Origin: DATHRK01 sp035465395
GTDB lineage: Bacteria; Gemmatimonadota; Gemmatimonadetes; Longimicrobiales; RSA9
Assembly (NCBI GenBank): GCA_035465395.1
Contig: DATHRK010000084.1
Location: 30,046-94,045 of the forward strand
DNA: 64,000 bases
Direction: 5' to 3'
The notes under the pieces: generated by a model
What the model was told of the DNA's origin: nothing
Database searches by the model: none
What the model saw: the letters and a program-made list of their open reading frames with translations, nothing else
Translations under genes and position numbers: made by a program
In this document: positions 27,543 to 36,769 of the stretch, in pieces
Position numbering within the stretch: the stretch's first letter is position 1
How the letters are laid out: each line of letters opens with the position of its first letter

Positions 27543-27671
27543 CTATCGGTCGAAGGGGGCCGTGGCCGCCTTTTCCCGTTCCTTGCCGATCGCGGTCACG
27601 AGAATCAGCAGGAACCCGCCCCAGACGAACGAGCCGATGAGGAGCATCACGATCGTTGCGTTTCCGGACAT
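27543..27671 (-). CDS. MetS-like small subunit of an NSS transporter
   Basis: A 42-residue single-span membrane protein (TIVMLLIGSFVWGGFLLILV as the helix, then a charged tail GKEREK). The pattern M-S-x-x-A-I-x-M at the start and W-G-G within the helix resembles the MetS family, tiny partners of the MetP methionine/alanine Na+ symporters. A sodium symporter of the NSS type is encoded at 45.8 kb, though far away. The start ATG 27671 is chosen because the upstream in-frame stretch is Pro/Gly-rich. The gene precedes carB by 19 bp. The protein is likely real; the family call is moderate. Confidence 0.55.
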   Translation of the reverse strand: MSGNATIVMLLIGSFVWGGFLLILVTAIGKEREKAATAPFDR

Positions 27672-27843
27672 GGTCGACGGCTCCGGTTTCGTCGGGGTCA
27701 CGGGCCGCGCGAGGCCGCCCGAAGCGGCCCCAACTTCGGGAATCGACGACCCCTTCGCAACGCGTCCCGACGGGTCTGGCGGCGCGAACACCACCGCGCG
27801 CCGGTGCGGCTTGGCCAGCGACGCGGGAGGGACCCGCCGCCGA

Positions 27844-28884
27844 TCAGGGCGCGGTGGCCCCGCGCGGGCGCTCGACAGCCGGTAGGGCGACAGCAGGCAG
27901 CGGTGTGAGCTCCCCGTCGATGATCGCCGCGAGCTCCTCCTCTTCGCGCCAGCGCGCTTCGATGGCGTCCAGCTCCATCTGCAGCAGGCGCCTTTCGAGG
28001 TCGTCGTTCAGGGCGATTTCGAGCGCCAACGAGCGGAACACCCGCTTGTTGGCGTTGCCGACCTCCCGGAGGCTCAGGTCTCCCCTGCCGAACTCGCGGA
28101 TCAGGGCCTCGGGCGAACCCACCGATTCGATCAAGGCCGTGGCCTCCCGGATCTGCTTTTCCTTGCCGCCTCCGAAGTTGCGGTACCCCATGACGCGCCG
28201 CAGGACGTGCTCGGCTTGCACGCCCTCGATGCGATGGCCGCGGCCGGGGCCCGTGCTCCGCGCGCGTCGGCCACAGCGCCTGCACGGCAACACCAGCGAC
28301 AGGCGATCGGCCTCGGTCGCGTCGAGCCTCAGACTCTTGGATGCCGCGAAGCGCAACCTGTACAGGACGTGGTCGCAGCGAGGACACGTCGCTTCGCCCC
28401 GCCAGGCGATCCGCCCGTAGCGGCGCCAGCGCTGCACCTCGGACAGCATCCCACCACCGGCCCCGTAGAACACCGCGACGCCCCCCGTGGCCACGGCGAG
28501 GGCCGCCATCGCTCCGACCTCCAGGACCTGGTTGACGGTCTGCCGCCGGCGTCGACGGAGGAGCTCGCTGCCGTAGCGCCACCACGCCTCTTCGGGCAGG
28601 CGCGCCTCTCCCACCCGGACGATCTGGAGGTCCGCGGCTTCGATCAGCCCCACGTGCTCCGTGGAAGCGAGCAGCTTGCCGCGGTCTCGCGTCAGCTTCT
28701 CCAGCTCCTCCAGCGCCTCCCAGCGTTCCTCGATGGGCGCCAGATTCCAGGCCCGGCAGGCGTCGCACAACGTCCAGAGGCGGCCCCGTTCGGGGTCGTA
28801 GGCCACGCGCCGTCCGGCGCGCAGCCGCTCGAGCGACTCGTTCTCGGTGAACGCACCGTGACAGGACAGGCAGCGAGTGAACAT
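27844..28884 (-). CDS. Zinc-ribbon protein with central hydrophobic segment
   Basis: A 346-residue protein of unknown function. An N-terminal zinc ribbon is formed by C5-x2-C8 and C40-x2-C43 (CLSC, CDAC). A helical linker follows, then a hydrophobic glycine-rich segment (about residues 120-146, AMAALAVATGGVAVFYGAGGG) that may insert in the membrane. A second ribbon uses CPRC and CRRC. The C-terminal region is helical and charged (DLERRLLQMELDAIEARW). The start is ATG 28884. It faces a small plus-strand gene across a 145-bp gap. No known family is recognised. Confidence 0.7.
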   Translation of the reverse strand: MFTRCLSCHGAFTENESLERLRAGRRVAYDPERGRLWTLCDACRAWNLAPIEERWEALEELEKLTRDRGKLLASTEHVGLIEAADLQIVRVGEARLPEEAWWRYGSELLRRRRRQTVNQVLEVGAMAALAVATGGVAVFYGAGGGMLSEVQRWRRYGRIAWRGEATCPRCDHVLYRLRFAASKSLRLDATEADRLSLVLPCRRCGRRARSTGPGRGHRIEGVQAEHVLRRVMGYRNFGGGKEKQIREATALIESVGSPEALIREFGRGDLSLREVGNANKRVFRSLALEIALNDDLERRLLQMELDAIEARWREEEELAAIIDGELTPLPAVALPAVERPRGATAP

Positions 28885-29029
28885 CGATCGGTCCCGGTCG
28901 GTCGTCGGGGCGCCCGCACGGCGCGGAGCGTCCTCGTTTCCCTGTTCTACGCGCGACGGGCGCCCGATATTCGCAGGACGTCGATGTCGGCGGCGTGCCG
29001 ATGATCTTCAACCGCAAAGGGACGGCGCC

Positions 29030-29308
29030 ATGCCGCAGCCGCTGCAGTCCGCCGAACGCCGCGTGCGAAGCCTGATCGTCGGGGGCCAGACGCAGGGCGT
29101 CTGGGTGCGGACGGAGCACAGCGGCGGCGCGTGGCACAACGCGCTCGTCTTTCGTCGGGAGGGCAAGCTGTCGCGGACCGACGAGGTGGTGGTGGGAATG
29201 TCCTGGCACCGGGATCCGGCGGCCGCCGTCGCAGCCGCCGAGGCGCTCGGCGAGGCCGAGCTGTTGGAGTATTACCGGAGGGCGCTGCGGCCCCGGCCGC
29301 CGATCTGA
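29030..29308 (+). CDS. Small hypothetical protein (92 aa)
   Basis: A 92-residue soluble protein. A strand-rich first half (VRSLIVGGQTQGVWVRTEH, ALVFRREGKL) precedes a helical C-terminus (AAAVAAAEALGEAELLEYYRRAL). The strand pattern suggests a small beta-sheet domain with a closing helix. It starts at ATG 29030, with an AAAGG-like site about 11 nt upstream. No family is recognised. It is transcribed divergently from the zinc-ribbon gene. Confidence 0.6.
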   Translation: MPQPLQSAERRVRSLIVGGQTQGVWVRTEHSGGAWHNALVFRREGKLSRTDEVVVGMSWHRDPAAAVAAAEALGEAELLEYYRRALRPRPPI

Positions 29309-29341
29309 GGTCGGCGGCGGCTCGGAGCGACCGCCGATCTG

Positions 29342-29650
29342 CTACGGAGAAGAATCGGCCGCCGCACCCTCGGCGGCCCCGGCCGGTCCCTCGCCCTCAT
29401 CCGCAGCGGCCTCGCCGCCGACCGTCGGGCCGGCGCCGTCATCCGACTCGGCCTCGGGTGCGCCGCGCCCGTAGATGTCCGGCTCGCCCAGTTCCGCCAT
29501 CTCCGATGGCTCTTCGGCCGTGATGGTCAGTCCAGGCTCTTCGAGTGGGGCCTTGGTATACCATTGCCGGTCGTCGTTCGTCGGCGCGTCGCCACAGGCC
29601 GTCAGGGCGGCCGCGGCGAGCAAGAAGGCCACGCTTGGTCCAGTTCTCAT
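29342..29650 (-). CDS. Small acidic lipoprotein
   Basis: A 102-residue lipoprotein. The signal sequence MRTGPSVAFLLAAAALTAC ends in a clear lipobox (LTAC), with the lipidated cysteine followed by Gly-Asp. The mature part is acidic and low complexity (Glu, Ala, Gly, Asp) with no visible fold, and is probably a flexible surface or periplasmic peptide. ATG 29650 is chosen for the signal sequence; earlier in-frame Met codons would bury it. Convergent with the small gene at 29.0-29.3 kb. Confidence 0.65.
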   Translation of the reverse strand: MRTGPSVAFLLAAAALTACGDAPTNDDRQWYTKAPLEEPGLTITAEEPSEMAELGEPDIYGRGAPEAESDDGAGPTVGGEAAADEGEGPAGAAEGAAADSSP

Positions 29651-29882
29651 CGTCGGGCATAGCATGGGAGTCGCTCGGAACGGCGCGGGAATCTGCGAGG
29701 AACCTCCTCCCCGCGCCAGCGCGGGCCGGCCGGTCACCCTCCCGACCCCTCGACAGAGGCGACCCTCGGCTCATTGGAGACAATATCGAACGTGCACTTT
29801 GCAAAATCGAATGCCTTGACTTCGGTCGGCCATTGCGGTCTTTTTCGCAGTTCTCACGACAACACCAGCAACGGGGACCGTA

Positions 29883-30395
29883 ATGGCTGAGACCAATCCC
29901 AAGGTCATGGCGATGATCGAGCGGGAGCTCGGCAAGGATCCTTCGATATCCAACGAGGCGCTCCTCGAGAAGGCGAAGAAGATCGACGCGGCGGTCGGCC
30001 GACTGTCCGCGCGACAATTCAATGCGCGCTATCCGCTCCAGGTGAAGCGGCGCAAGGACGGCCCCTCCGCCAAGAAGCGCGGCGGGAAGGGGAAGGGCGC
30101 CAAGGCGAAGGGCGCGACCAAGGCCAAGGCGTCGTCCAAGGGACGTAAGACAGGACGTGCCAAGGCCAAGCCGAAGGCGGCCGCCAAGTCGGGCGGACGG
30201 GGACGCAAGCGCGCATCCGGCAAGGCCGCCCCGCGGGCGCCGCGCGCCGCATCTGGCGGCGACCGTGAGGCGGTTCGCAAGATCCTGTTGGACTATGCGC
30301 GTAAGGTCAGCGCTGCCAACAGCATGACGGACATGGTCGACCTCGTCATGGATGTGGACCGGTATGTGGACCGCGTGATGAAGGCCGCGAGCTGA
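29883..30395 (+). CDS. Histone H1-like basic DNA-binding protein
   Basis: A 170-residue protein with three parts. Residues 1-57 form a small helical domain (VMAMIERELGKDPSISNEALLEKA, then LSARQFNARYP). Residues 58-128 are a Lys/Ala/Gly/Arg tail with KAKGA-type repeats like bacterial H1-like proteins. Residues 129-170 form a second helical domain (AVRKILLDYARKVSAANS). The tail should bind DNA; the ends may mediate dimerisation. A relatively AT-rich upstream region and a strong terminator downstream suggest an abundant single-gene transcript. The DNA-binding role is inferred from composition. Confidence 0.75.
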   Translation: MAETNPKVMAMIERELGKDPSISNEALLEKAKKIDAAVGRLSARQFNARYPLQVKRRKDGPSAKKRGGKGKGAKAKGATKAKASSKGRKTGRAKAKPKAAAKSGGRGRKRASGKAAPRAPRAASGGDREAVRKILLDYARKVSAANSMTDMVDLVMDVDRYVDRVMKAAS

Positions 30396-30417
30396 CATTC
30401 GACGGGACGGAAGGCGA

Positions 30418-30448
30418 GAAGGCCGCCCTTTGCGGGCGGCCTTCTTTT
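30418..30448 (+). terminator. Rho-independent terminator of the H1-like gene
   Basis: GAAGGCCGCCC pairs perfectly with GGGCGGCCTTC (11 bp, 5-base loop) and is followed by TTTT. It lies 23 bp after the H1-like gene stop and is the clearest intrinsic terminator in the window. Confidence 0.9.
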
Positions 30449-30469
30449 GTTGGGGGGCTCAGGCCCCGT

Positions 30470-31024
30470 TCAGGTGGCGAGGCCGATTTCGTCGGCGATG
30501 CTCCGCATCGCCTCGATGACGTTCGCGATGTGCTCGTCGAGCGGCACGCCCAACAGCTCGGCCCCGCGTACCACGTCGTCCCGGTCGACCCCGCGCGCGA
30601 AGGTCGCGTCCTTCATCTTCTTCTTCACGGACTTCGGCTTCATGTCCGAGATCCCGCTCGGGCGAACGAGCGCGGTGGCCGTGACCAAACCGGTGATTTC
30701 GTCACACGCCACGAGGGTCCTGTCCAGCTCGGTTTCCGGCTGCACCCCCGTGAAGTCCGACCGGTGCGCCAGGATGGCGTGCAGGACTTCCTCCGGATAA
30801 CCTCGTTCGCGTAACGCGTCGACCGCCACGCGGGGGTGCTCGTCGGGGTGCTTTTCCCAGTCCAGGTCGTGGAGCAGGCCCGCCATCCCCCACAGATCCT
30901 CGTCCGCTCCGCGGCGCCGGGCGTAGAAGCGCACGGCGGCTTCCACCGATTTCATGTGGTTGCGAAGGCCTTCGCTGTCGACCCAGGACTCCAGCAGCGA
31001 CAGCGCATCCGCTCTCGTTGGCAC
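30470..31024 (-). CDS. HD-domain phosphohydrolase
   Basis: A 184-residue protein with an HD metal-dependent hydrolase domain. RNHMKSVEAAVRFYARR carries the first His, LLHDLDWEKHPDEH is the HD motif, and LAHRSD and ACDEITG supply later metal ligands. Members hydrolyse nucleotides or phosphoesters; the substrate is unknown. GTG 31024 is chosen because AGGAGG lies 4 nt upstream; the upstream in-frame extension is Arg-rich and poor. It converges on the H1-like gene and is divergent from tdh. Confidence 0.82.
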   Translation of the reverse strand: MPTRADALSLLESWVDSEGLRNHMKSVEAAVRFYARRRGADEDLWGMAGLLHDLDWEKHPDEHPRVAVDALRERGYPEEVLHAILAHRSDFTGVQPETELDRTLVACDEITGLVTATALVRPSGISDMKPKSVKKKMKDATFARGVDRDDVVRGAELLGVPLDEHIANVIEAMRSIADEIGLAT

Positions 31025-31230
31025 CCGCCCTCCTCGCGGTCGTCGTGTCGGGACCGTCCGGGCGTGCACCCGCGCGGCCGGGAGTGATCAATGTCGGGGA
31101 ATTGAACGGCCGTCCGCAAACGCGCTTGCCCCTTCGTCCAGCGCGCCCCTAGTGTGCCCGCGCCGGCGTCGGCCAGCCGCCGACGCGCATCGGCAGGACG
31201 GGATGCTGCAGCCGCTGCGAAGGAGATCGC

Positions 31231-32204
<974 letters not shown>

Positions 32205-32205
<1 letters not shown>

Positions 32206-33443
32206 TGGCCCACGAACGACTCGACGCGGCCCTGGAACGGGCGGTCGGCGTCCTGCGCGAGGCCGGGACGGCCAAAGGGGACGAATCGATCGTCGTCGCC
32301 GTGCGTCCGCCCAGCGAGGAGCGGGGCCCCCGCGTACTCCTGGCCGGAGGTGGCGAGCGCGAGTTCCTGCGCATGAACTCCAACTCCTATCTGGGAATGT
32401 CGCTCCGCCCCGCGGTGATCGAAGCCGAAGAATCGGCCACGCGACGCTACGGCGCGGGACCCGGGGCGGTCCGCTTCATCAGCGGCACCTACGAGCCGCA
32501 CGTGGAGCTGGAGCGGAGACTGGCGGCCTTCCACCAGAGGGATGCGGCGATGATCTTCAGCTCCGCCTACGCCAGCGTGGTGAGCACGATCGCACCCCTC
32601 ACCGACGACGGCACGTTGCTGATAAGCGACGAGCTGAACCACAACTGCATTATCAACGCCATTCGCCTGTCACGACCCCTGGCGAAGAAGATTTACGCAC
32701 ACAACGACATGGGCGCCCTGGAGCAGGTCCTCGAGGAGGCCGCAGCGACCCCGGAGGATTCGCGCGCACGGCGTGTGCTGCTGGTCACGGACGGCATATT
32801 CAGCATGCGCGGCGATCACGCCCCGCTGGATGAGGTCGTGGCACTTGCCCGTCATTACGATGAGGCGTTCGCCGAGAACGTCGTCGTGATCGTGGACGAC
32901 TCACACGGAGTGGGTGCATTCGGTGACACCGGGCGCGGCGTGGAGGAGTATTGCGCGGCACGCGCCGACATCCTCGTCGCGACGCTTGGCAAGGCGCTCG
33001 GCGTGAATGGCGGCTACGTCGCGGCGTCCAGGTCCGTCATCGACTATCTGCGAGAGTCGTCGATGATGTACATCTACTCCAACCCCATTACCCCGGGAGA
33101 GGCGCAGGCGGCCGCCGCTGCGCTCGAGATCCTGGACAGCGAGCGCGGCCGGGCCCTGCTGGGGCGGCTGCGGGAGCTCACCGCCCGATTCGAGCGGGGC
33201 CTGGTCGAGCGAGGCTTCGAAGTGATCCCCGGAGAGCACCCCGTGGTGCCGCTCATGGTGCGCGACACGGACCGCACGCGCCGGCTGGTCGCCCACCTGT
33301 ACGAGAACGGTGTGCTGGCCACCGGTCTCGCCTATCCGGTCGTGCCGCGAGGCGACGAAGAGATCCGCTTCCAGATCAACGCCGACCACACCGAGGCGGA
33401 CGTCGACAGCGTGCTGGAGGTCCTCGCGGAGTTCGGCGCCTAG
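32205..33443 (+). CDS. kbl: Glycine C-acetyltransferase (2-amino-3-ketobutyrate CoA ligase)
   Basis: A 412-residue PLP enzyme of the alpha-oxoamine synthase family, cleaving 2-amino-3-ketobutyrate with CoA to glycine and acetyl-CoA. The substrate segment is NSYLGM; RYGAGPGAVRFISGT follows. DDSHGVG holds the PLP-ring Asp and His, and K263 in VATLGKALG is the Schiff-base lysine. Direct overlap with tdh supports Kbl over the related BioF or serine palmitoyltransferase. The pair forms a threonine-to-glycine operon. Confidence 0.9.
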
Positions 33444-33467
33444 CGGGTCGCTGAGACCTTCTGGGCG

Positions 33468-35612
33468 TCAGCCGTGGAAGGCCTTCAACAGGTCCCGTAG
33501 CTCGGCCGGCTCCGACACCGGCGCGGCGCAGGTGCGGCCGACGCACAGGTACGCCCGGGGGGAGGCGCCGTCGATCATGGCGCGGACCGCATCGGGAAGG
33601 GGGTGCGCGGCTCCGTCGACGTCCTCGGCGTGGATGCGGCGGACGACGGTTCGGGGCCGGGGCGTTTCCAACGCCGCCAGCCAGAGGTCCGCGTCGGCCT
33701 GGTCGGCTACCACGACCATCGTGCTGACGGGGCCGGTGGCCCAGTCGGCGGCGCGCAGCCACGTGGCCATCGCCGTGGGCGCGCGCTCGGCCACGCGGGT
33801 GAATGCGCCCAACGCGCCGGCCGCCCGCTCCCGCAGGTCGCCGGCCTCGGGCCCTGACCCGAGCAGCGCCGCGAGCCGGAGCAGTCCCAGCGCGGCCGAG
33901 GCCGGCGGGGAGGGCGACGGCGCATCGGTCACGCCGTGCAGGGGCTCGGTCAGGAGCGGGTCCGAAAGGTCCCGCGGGCGGTCCTCGAGGGCTCCGCTGG
34001 CGGGGTCGCGGAAACGGCCCGCGATCACGCCCGCGACGGCGCGTGCGCGCTCCAGGTGGTCGGCACGCCCGTAGAGCTCGTAAGCGTCCAGCAGTGCCAG
34101 CAGCAGATAGGCCTGGTCCTCGAGCAGCTCCGGCGGGCCGTCGGCGCCCTCGGCGGGGTTCGGCGCCACGCGGTGCGCGACGCCGAGGCCGTCGCGCCAG
34201 CCGTCGCTCCACAGCCGGTCCAGCGCGCGCAGCGCCTCGATCCCGGCGCGGGCGTCGCGCACGTACCGCGCGGCGGCCAGGAAGCCCGAGGCCACGAGCG
34301 AGGTCCAACCGGCGTACACGGTGCGGTCGAGGAAGGGCGCCTCGCGCCCGGCCCTCGTGTCCCGCAGTGCGTGCTCCACGTGCTCCAGCATGCGGCCTGT
34401 TTCGAGGGCCGACAGTCCCAGCGCGCCGGCCACCTCGTCCACCGAGCGCGCGGCCCAAAGAACCCGCCGCGCGGGGTCGCTGTGCAGCGCGGCGGCTTCG
34501 TCGTCCATGCCGTAGCGCAACGTCGCGGCCCGCAGCAGCAGGTCGTTGCCGTCCACCGCGTCGCGGATCTCCGCCGGGGACCAGGTCCAGTAGTCGCCGT
34601 CGTCCGAGGCGCCCGTATCGGCGTCCTGGGAGGCGGGGAATCCACCTGCCTCGATGAGCTCGGGCGCCACGTCGCGATAGTAGCGCAATACGCCGCGACA
34701 CACGTCCGCGAACGACGCCTCGCCGAAGGCGGCATGGGCCCGCGCGTACGCCTCGAGGAGCGGCCCGTTGTCGTAGGCCATCTTCTCGAAGTGCGGCACC
34801 AGCCAGCGCGCGTCGACGCTGTAGCGGTGGAAGCCGCCCCCGAGCTGATCGTGAATGCCGCCGCGCGCCATCCCCTCGAGCGTCTCCCTGACCACCCGCT
34901 CCATCCACGGCTCGCCGGTGTCCAGGTGACGGTCGAGCAGGAGGAGCAGGGCGCCGGGGTTGGGGAACTTGGGCGCGCTGCCGAAGCCGCCGGCGCGCAC
35001 GTCGAAGATCCCCGCGAACGCTTCGATGCCGGCGAACACCTGGTCGCGAGACAGCGCGGCGGCCGTCCGCTCGGGCGGCAGCGGCGCGATGCGCTCCGCG
35101 AGTGACTGCGCGGCGCGCCGTGCGCGTTCCCGCTCGCCGGACCACACGCTGGCCATTTCCGTCAGGACCTTGCGGAAGGCCGGCCTCCCCTCGGTGTCCG
35201 TCGGCGGGAAATACGTGCCGCCGAAGTACGTCTCGCCGTCCGGCGTGAGGAAGGCCGTGAGCGGCCAGCCCCCCTGCCCGGTCATCGCCTGCACCGCCCG
35301 CTGGTAGCGCGCGTCCACATCCGGACGCTCGTCGCGGTCGACCTTCACGGGCACGTAGAGCTCGTTGATCAGCGCCGCGGTGTCGGGGTCTTCGTAGCTC
35401 TCGCGGTCCATCACGTGGCACCAGTGGCACCAGACCGCGCCGATGTCGAGGAGGATCGGGCGGTCTTCCTCCCGCGCTCTGCGGAAGGCCGCCTCCCCCC
35501 AGGGCATCCACGCGACGGGCTGCTCCGCGCCGTGCGCGAGGAAGGGGGACGCGGAGCCCTCCAGGTTGGGATGGTCGGCGTCGACCGGGGTGGGGCGATC
35601 GGCATCAGCCAT
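33468..35612 (-). CDS. YyaL/DUF255 thioredoxin-domain protein
   Basis: A 714-residue cytosolic protein. The N-terminal thioredoxin-like domain has C62-x2-C65 (AVWCHWCHVMD) and GQGGWPLTAFLTPDG. The long remainder is an (alpha/alpha)6-barrel like N-acylglucosamine epimerases, with the conserved GGIHDQLGGGFHRYSVD and PHFEKMAYDN segments. The family includes human SPATA20; its function is unsettled. ATG 35612 is chosen because the domain begins there; it overlaps the flavin-reductase gene by 8 bp. The gene ends 24 bp from the convergent kbl stop. Confidence 0.9.
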   Translation of the reverse strand: MADADRPTPVDADHPNLEGSASPFLAHGAEQPVAWMPWGEAAFRRAREEDRPILLDIGAVWCHWCHVMDRESYEDPDTAALINELYVPVKVDRDERPDVDARYQRAVQAMTGQGGWPLTAFLTPDGETYFGGTYFPPTDTEGRPAFRKVLTEMASVWSGERERARRAAQSLAERIAPLPPERTAAALSRDQVFAGIEAFAGIFDVRAGGFGSAPKFPNPGALLLLLDRHLDTGEPWMERVVRETLEGMARGGIHDQLGGGFHRYSVDARWLVPHFEKMAYDNGPLLEAYARAHAAFGEASFADVCRGVLRYYRDVAPELIEAGGFPASQDADTGASDDGDYWTWSPAEIRDAVDGNDLLLRAATLRYGMDDEAAALHSDPARRVLWAARSVDEVAGALGLSALETGRMLEHVEHALRDTRAGREAPFLDRTVYAGWTSLVASGFLAAARYVRDARAGIEALRALDRLWSDGWRDGLGVAHRVAPNPAEGADGPPELLEDQAYLLLALLDAYELYGRADHLERARAVAGVIAGRFRDPASGALEDRPRDLSDPLLTEPLHGVTDAPSPSPPASAALGLLRLAALLGSGPEAGDLRERAAGALGAFTRVAERAPTAMATWLRAADWATGPVSTMVVVADQADADLWLAALETPRPRTVVRRIHAEDVDGAAHPLPDAVRAMIDGASPRAYLCVGRTCAAPVSEPAELRDLLKAFHG

Positions 35613-36078
35613 AGCGGAATCCGGCGCGGGCCAGGGTGAGGGGTTCGGGCACTCCGTCGGCGGTGCCCGCGTCGACGACGCTCCCCACCAGTACGACGTG
35701 GTCGCCGGCATCGACGGCCCTTTCGAGCTCGCACACGAGCCAGGCGGCGCCGCCTTCCACGATGGGCAGCCCGGTGGCGTGCACGGTGTGGCCGACGTCC
35801 GCGAGCTTGGCCGGCGTCCGGGCGCTCGGTCGCGCGAGCAGGGCGGCGTCCCGCCGCTGCGAAGCATCGTAGAGCGTCACCGAGAAGCGGCCGCCGGCGC
35901 GGGCCATGTCCAGCGACGGAGCGTCCGCCTCGACCGCCACGGCGACGAGAGGCGGCTCGCCGGACACCTGCGTGACCCAGTTGGCCGTGAACGCGTTGCG
36001 CCGGTCGCCCTCGGCCACGCCGATCGCGTAGAGGCCGTAGGGGAACGCCGCGAGCGCGTCCCGGACCGCGTCGCTCAC
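35605..36078 (-). CDS. Flavin reductase-like domain protein
   Basis: A 157-residue FMN-binding split-barrel protein. FPYGLYAIGVAEGDRRNAFTANWVTQVSGEPPLVAVAVE is the family's flavin-binding start, followed by GRFSVTLYDASQR and a VLVGSVVDAG strand. It likely reduces or binds free flavin for an unknown partner oxygenase. GTG 36078 lies 10 bp after the nth stop. It overlaps the YyaL-type gene, so it belongs to a run with nth and the PolX-like gene. Confidence 0.85.
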   Translation of the reverse strand: MSDAVRDALAAFPYGLYAIGVAEGDRRNAFTANWVTQVSGEPPLVAVAVEADAPSLDMARAGGRFSVTLYDASQRRDAALLARPSARTPAKLADVGHTVHATGLPIVEGGAAWLVCELERAVDAGDHVVLVGSVVDAGTADGVPEPLTLARAGFRYG

Positions 36079-36088
36079 GCCGGGGCCC

Positions 36089-36739
36089 TCAAACGCGCGA
36101 GCTCGGGCACAGGTCCGCGAGGACGCAGGCCTCGCACCGCGGCCGGCGCGCGATGCACACTTCGCGGCCGTGGTAGATGAAGAGGTGCGGCAAGTCGATC
36201 CATTCGTCGCGCGGGACGATCTTCGCCAGGTCCGCTTCGATTTTCTCGGGTGTGGTCTCGCGGGACAACCGCAGCAGACCCGACAGCCGCTTGACGTGGG
36301 TGTCCACAACCACCCCCGAGGCGACGCCGAAGGCGTTGCCCATGACGACGTTCGCGGTTTTTCGGCCGACGCCGGGAAGGTCCGTCAGGGCGTCCATGTC
36401 CGCCGGCACCTCGCCGTCGTGACGCACCGTCACGGCCTCCGCCATGCCGAGGAGACTGCGCGTCTTGTTACGGAAGAAGCCCGTGGGTCGGATGACCTCC
36501 TCCACCTCCTCCGGGCGCGCCCCGGCCAGGTCGCCGGCGTCGGGCCACCGGGAAAACAGCTCGGGCGTCACCTCGTTCACGCGCTCGTCCGTGCACTGGG
36601 CCGACAGGATCGTCGCCGCGAGCAGCTGGAAGGCGTCGTCGTGGTCGAGGCTGCAGCGCGCGTCCGGATACTCGGCGTGCAGGCGGTCGAGGATCTCGGC
36701 CACGCGCTCGCGCTTGGCGGCCAGACTCTCCCGGGGCAT
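36089..36739 (-). CDS. nth: Endonuclease III
   Basis: A 216-residue bifunctional DNA glycosylase/AP lyase for oxidised pyrimidines. The helix-hairpin-helix LPGVGRKTANVV holds the catalytic K127, and D146 lies in VVDTHVKR. The 4Fe-4S cluster is C195-x6-C202-x2-C205-x5-C211. Length and spacing match E. coli Nth. It lies 30 bp after the PolX-like gene and 10 bp before the flavin-reductase gene, giving a repair-linked neighbourhood. Confidence 0.96.
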   Translation of the reverse strand: MPRESLAAKRERVAEILDRLHAEYPDARCSLDHDDAFQLLAATILSAQCTDERVNEVTPELFSRWPDAGDLAGARPEEVEEVIRPTGFFRNKTRSLLGMAEAVTVRHDGEVPADMDALTDLPGVGRKTANVVMGNAFGVASGVVVDTHVKRLSGLLRLSRETTPEKIEADLAKIVPRDEWIDLPHLFIYHGREVCIARRPRCEACVLADLCPSSRV

Positions 36740-36769
36740 CAGGCCGCCCCTCCCCGCAACCTCGTGCGT

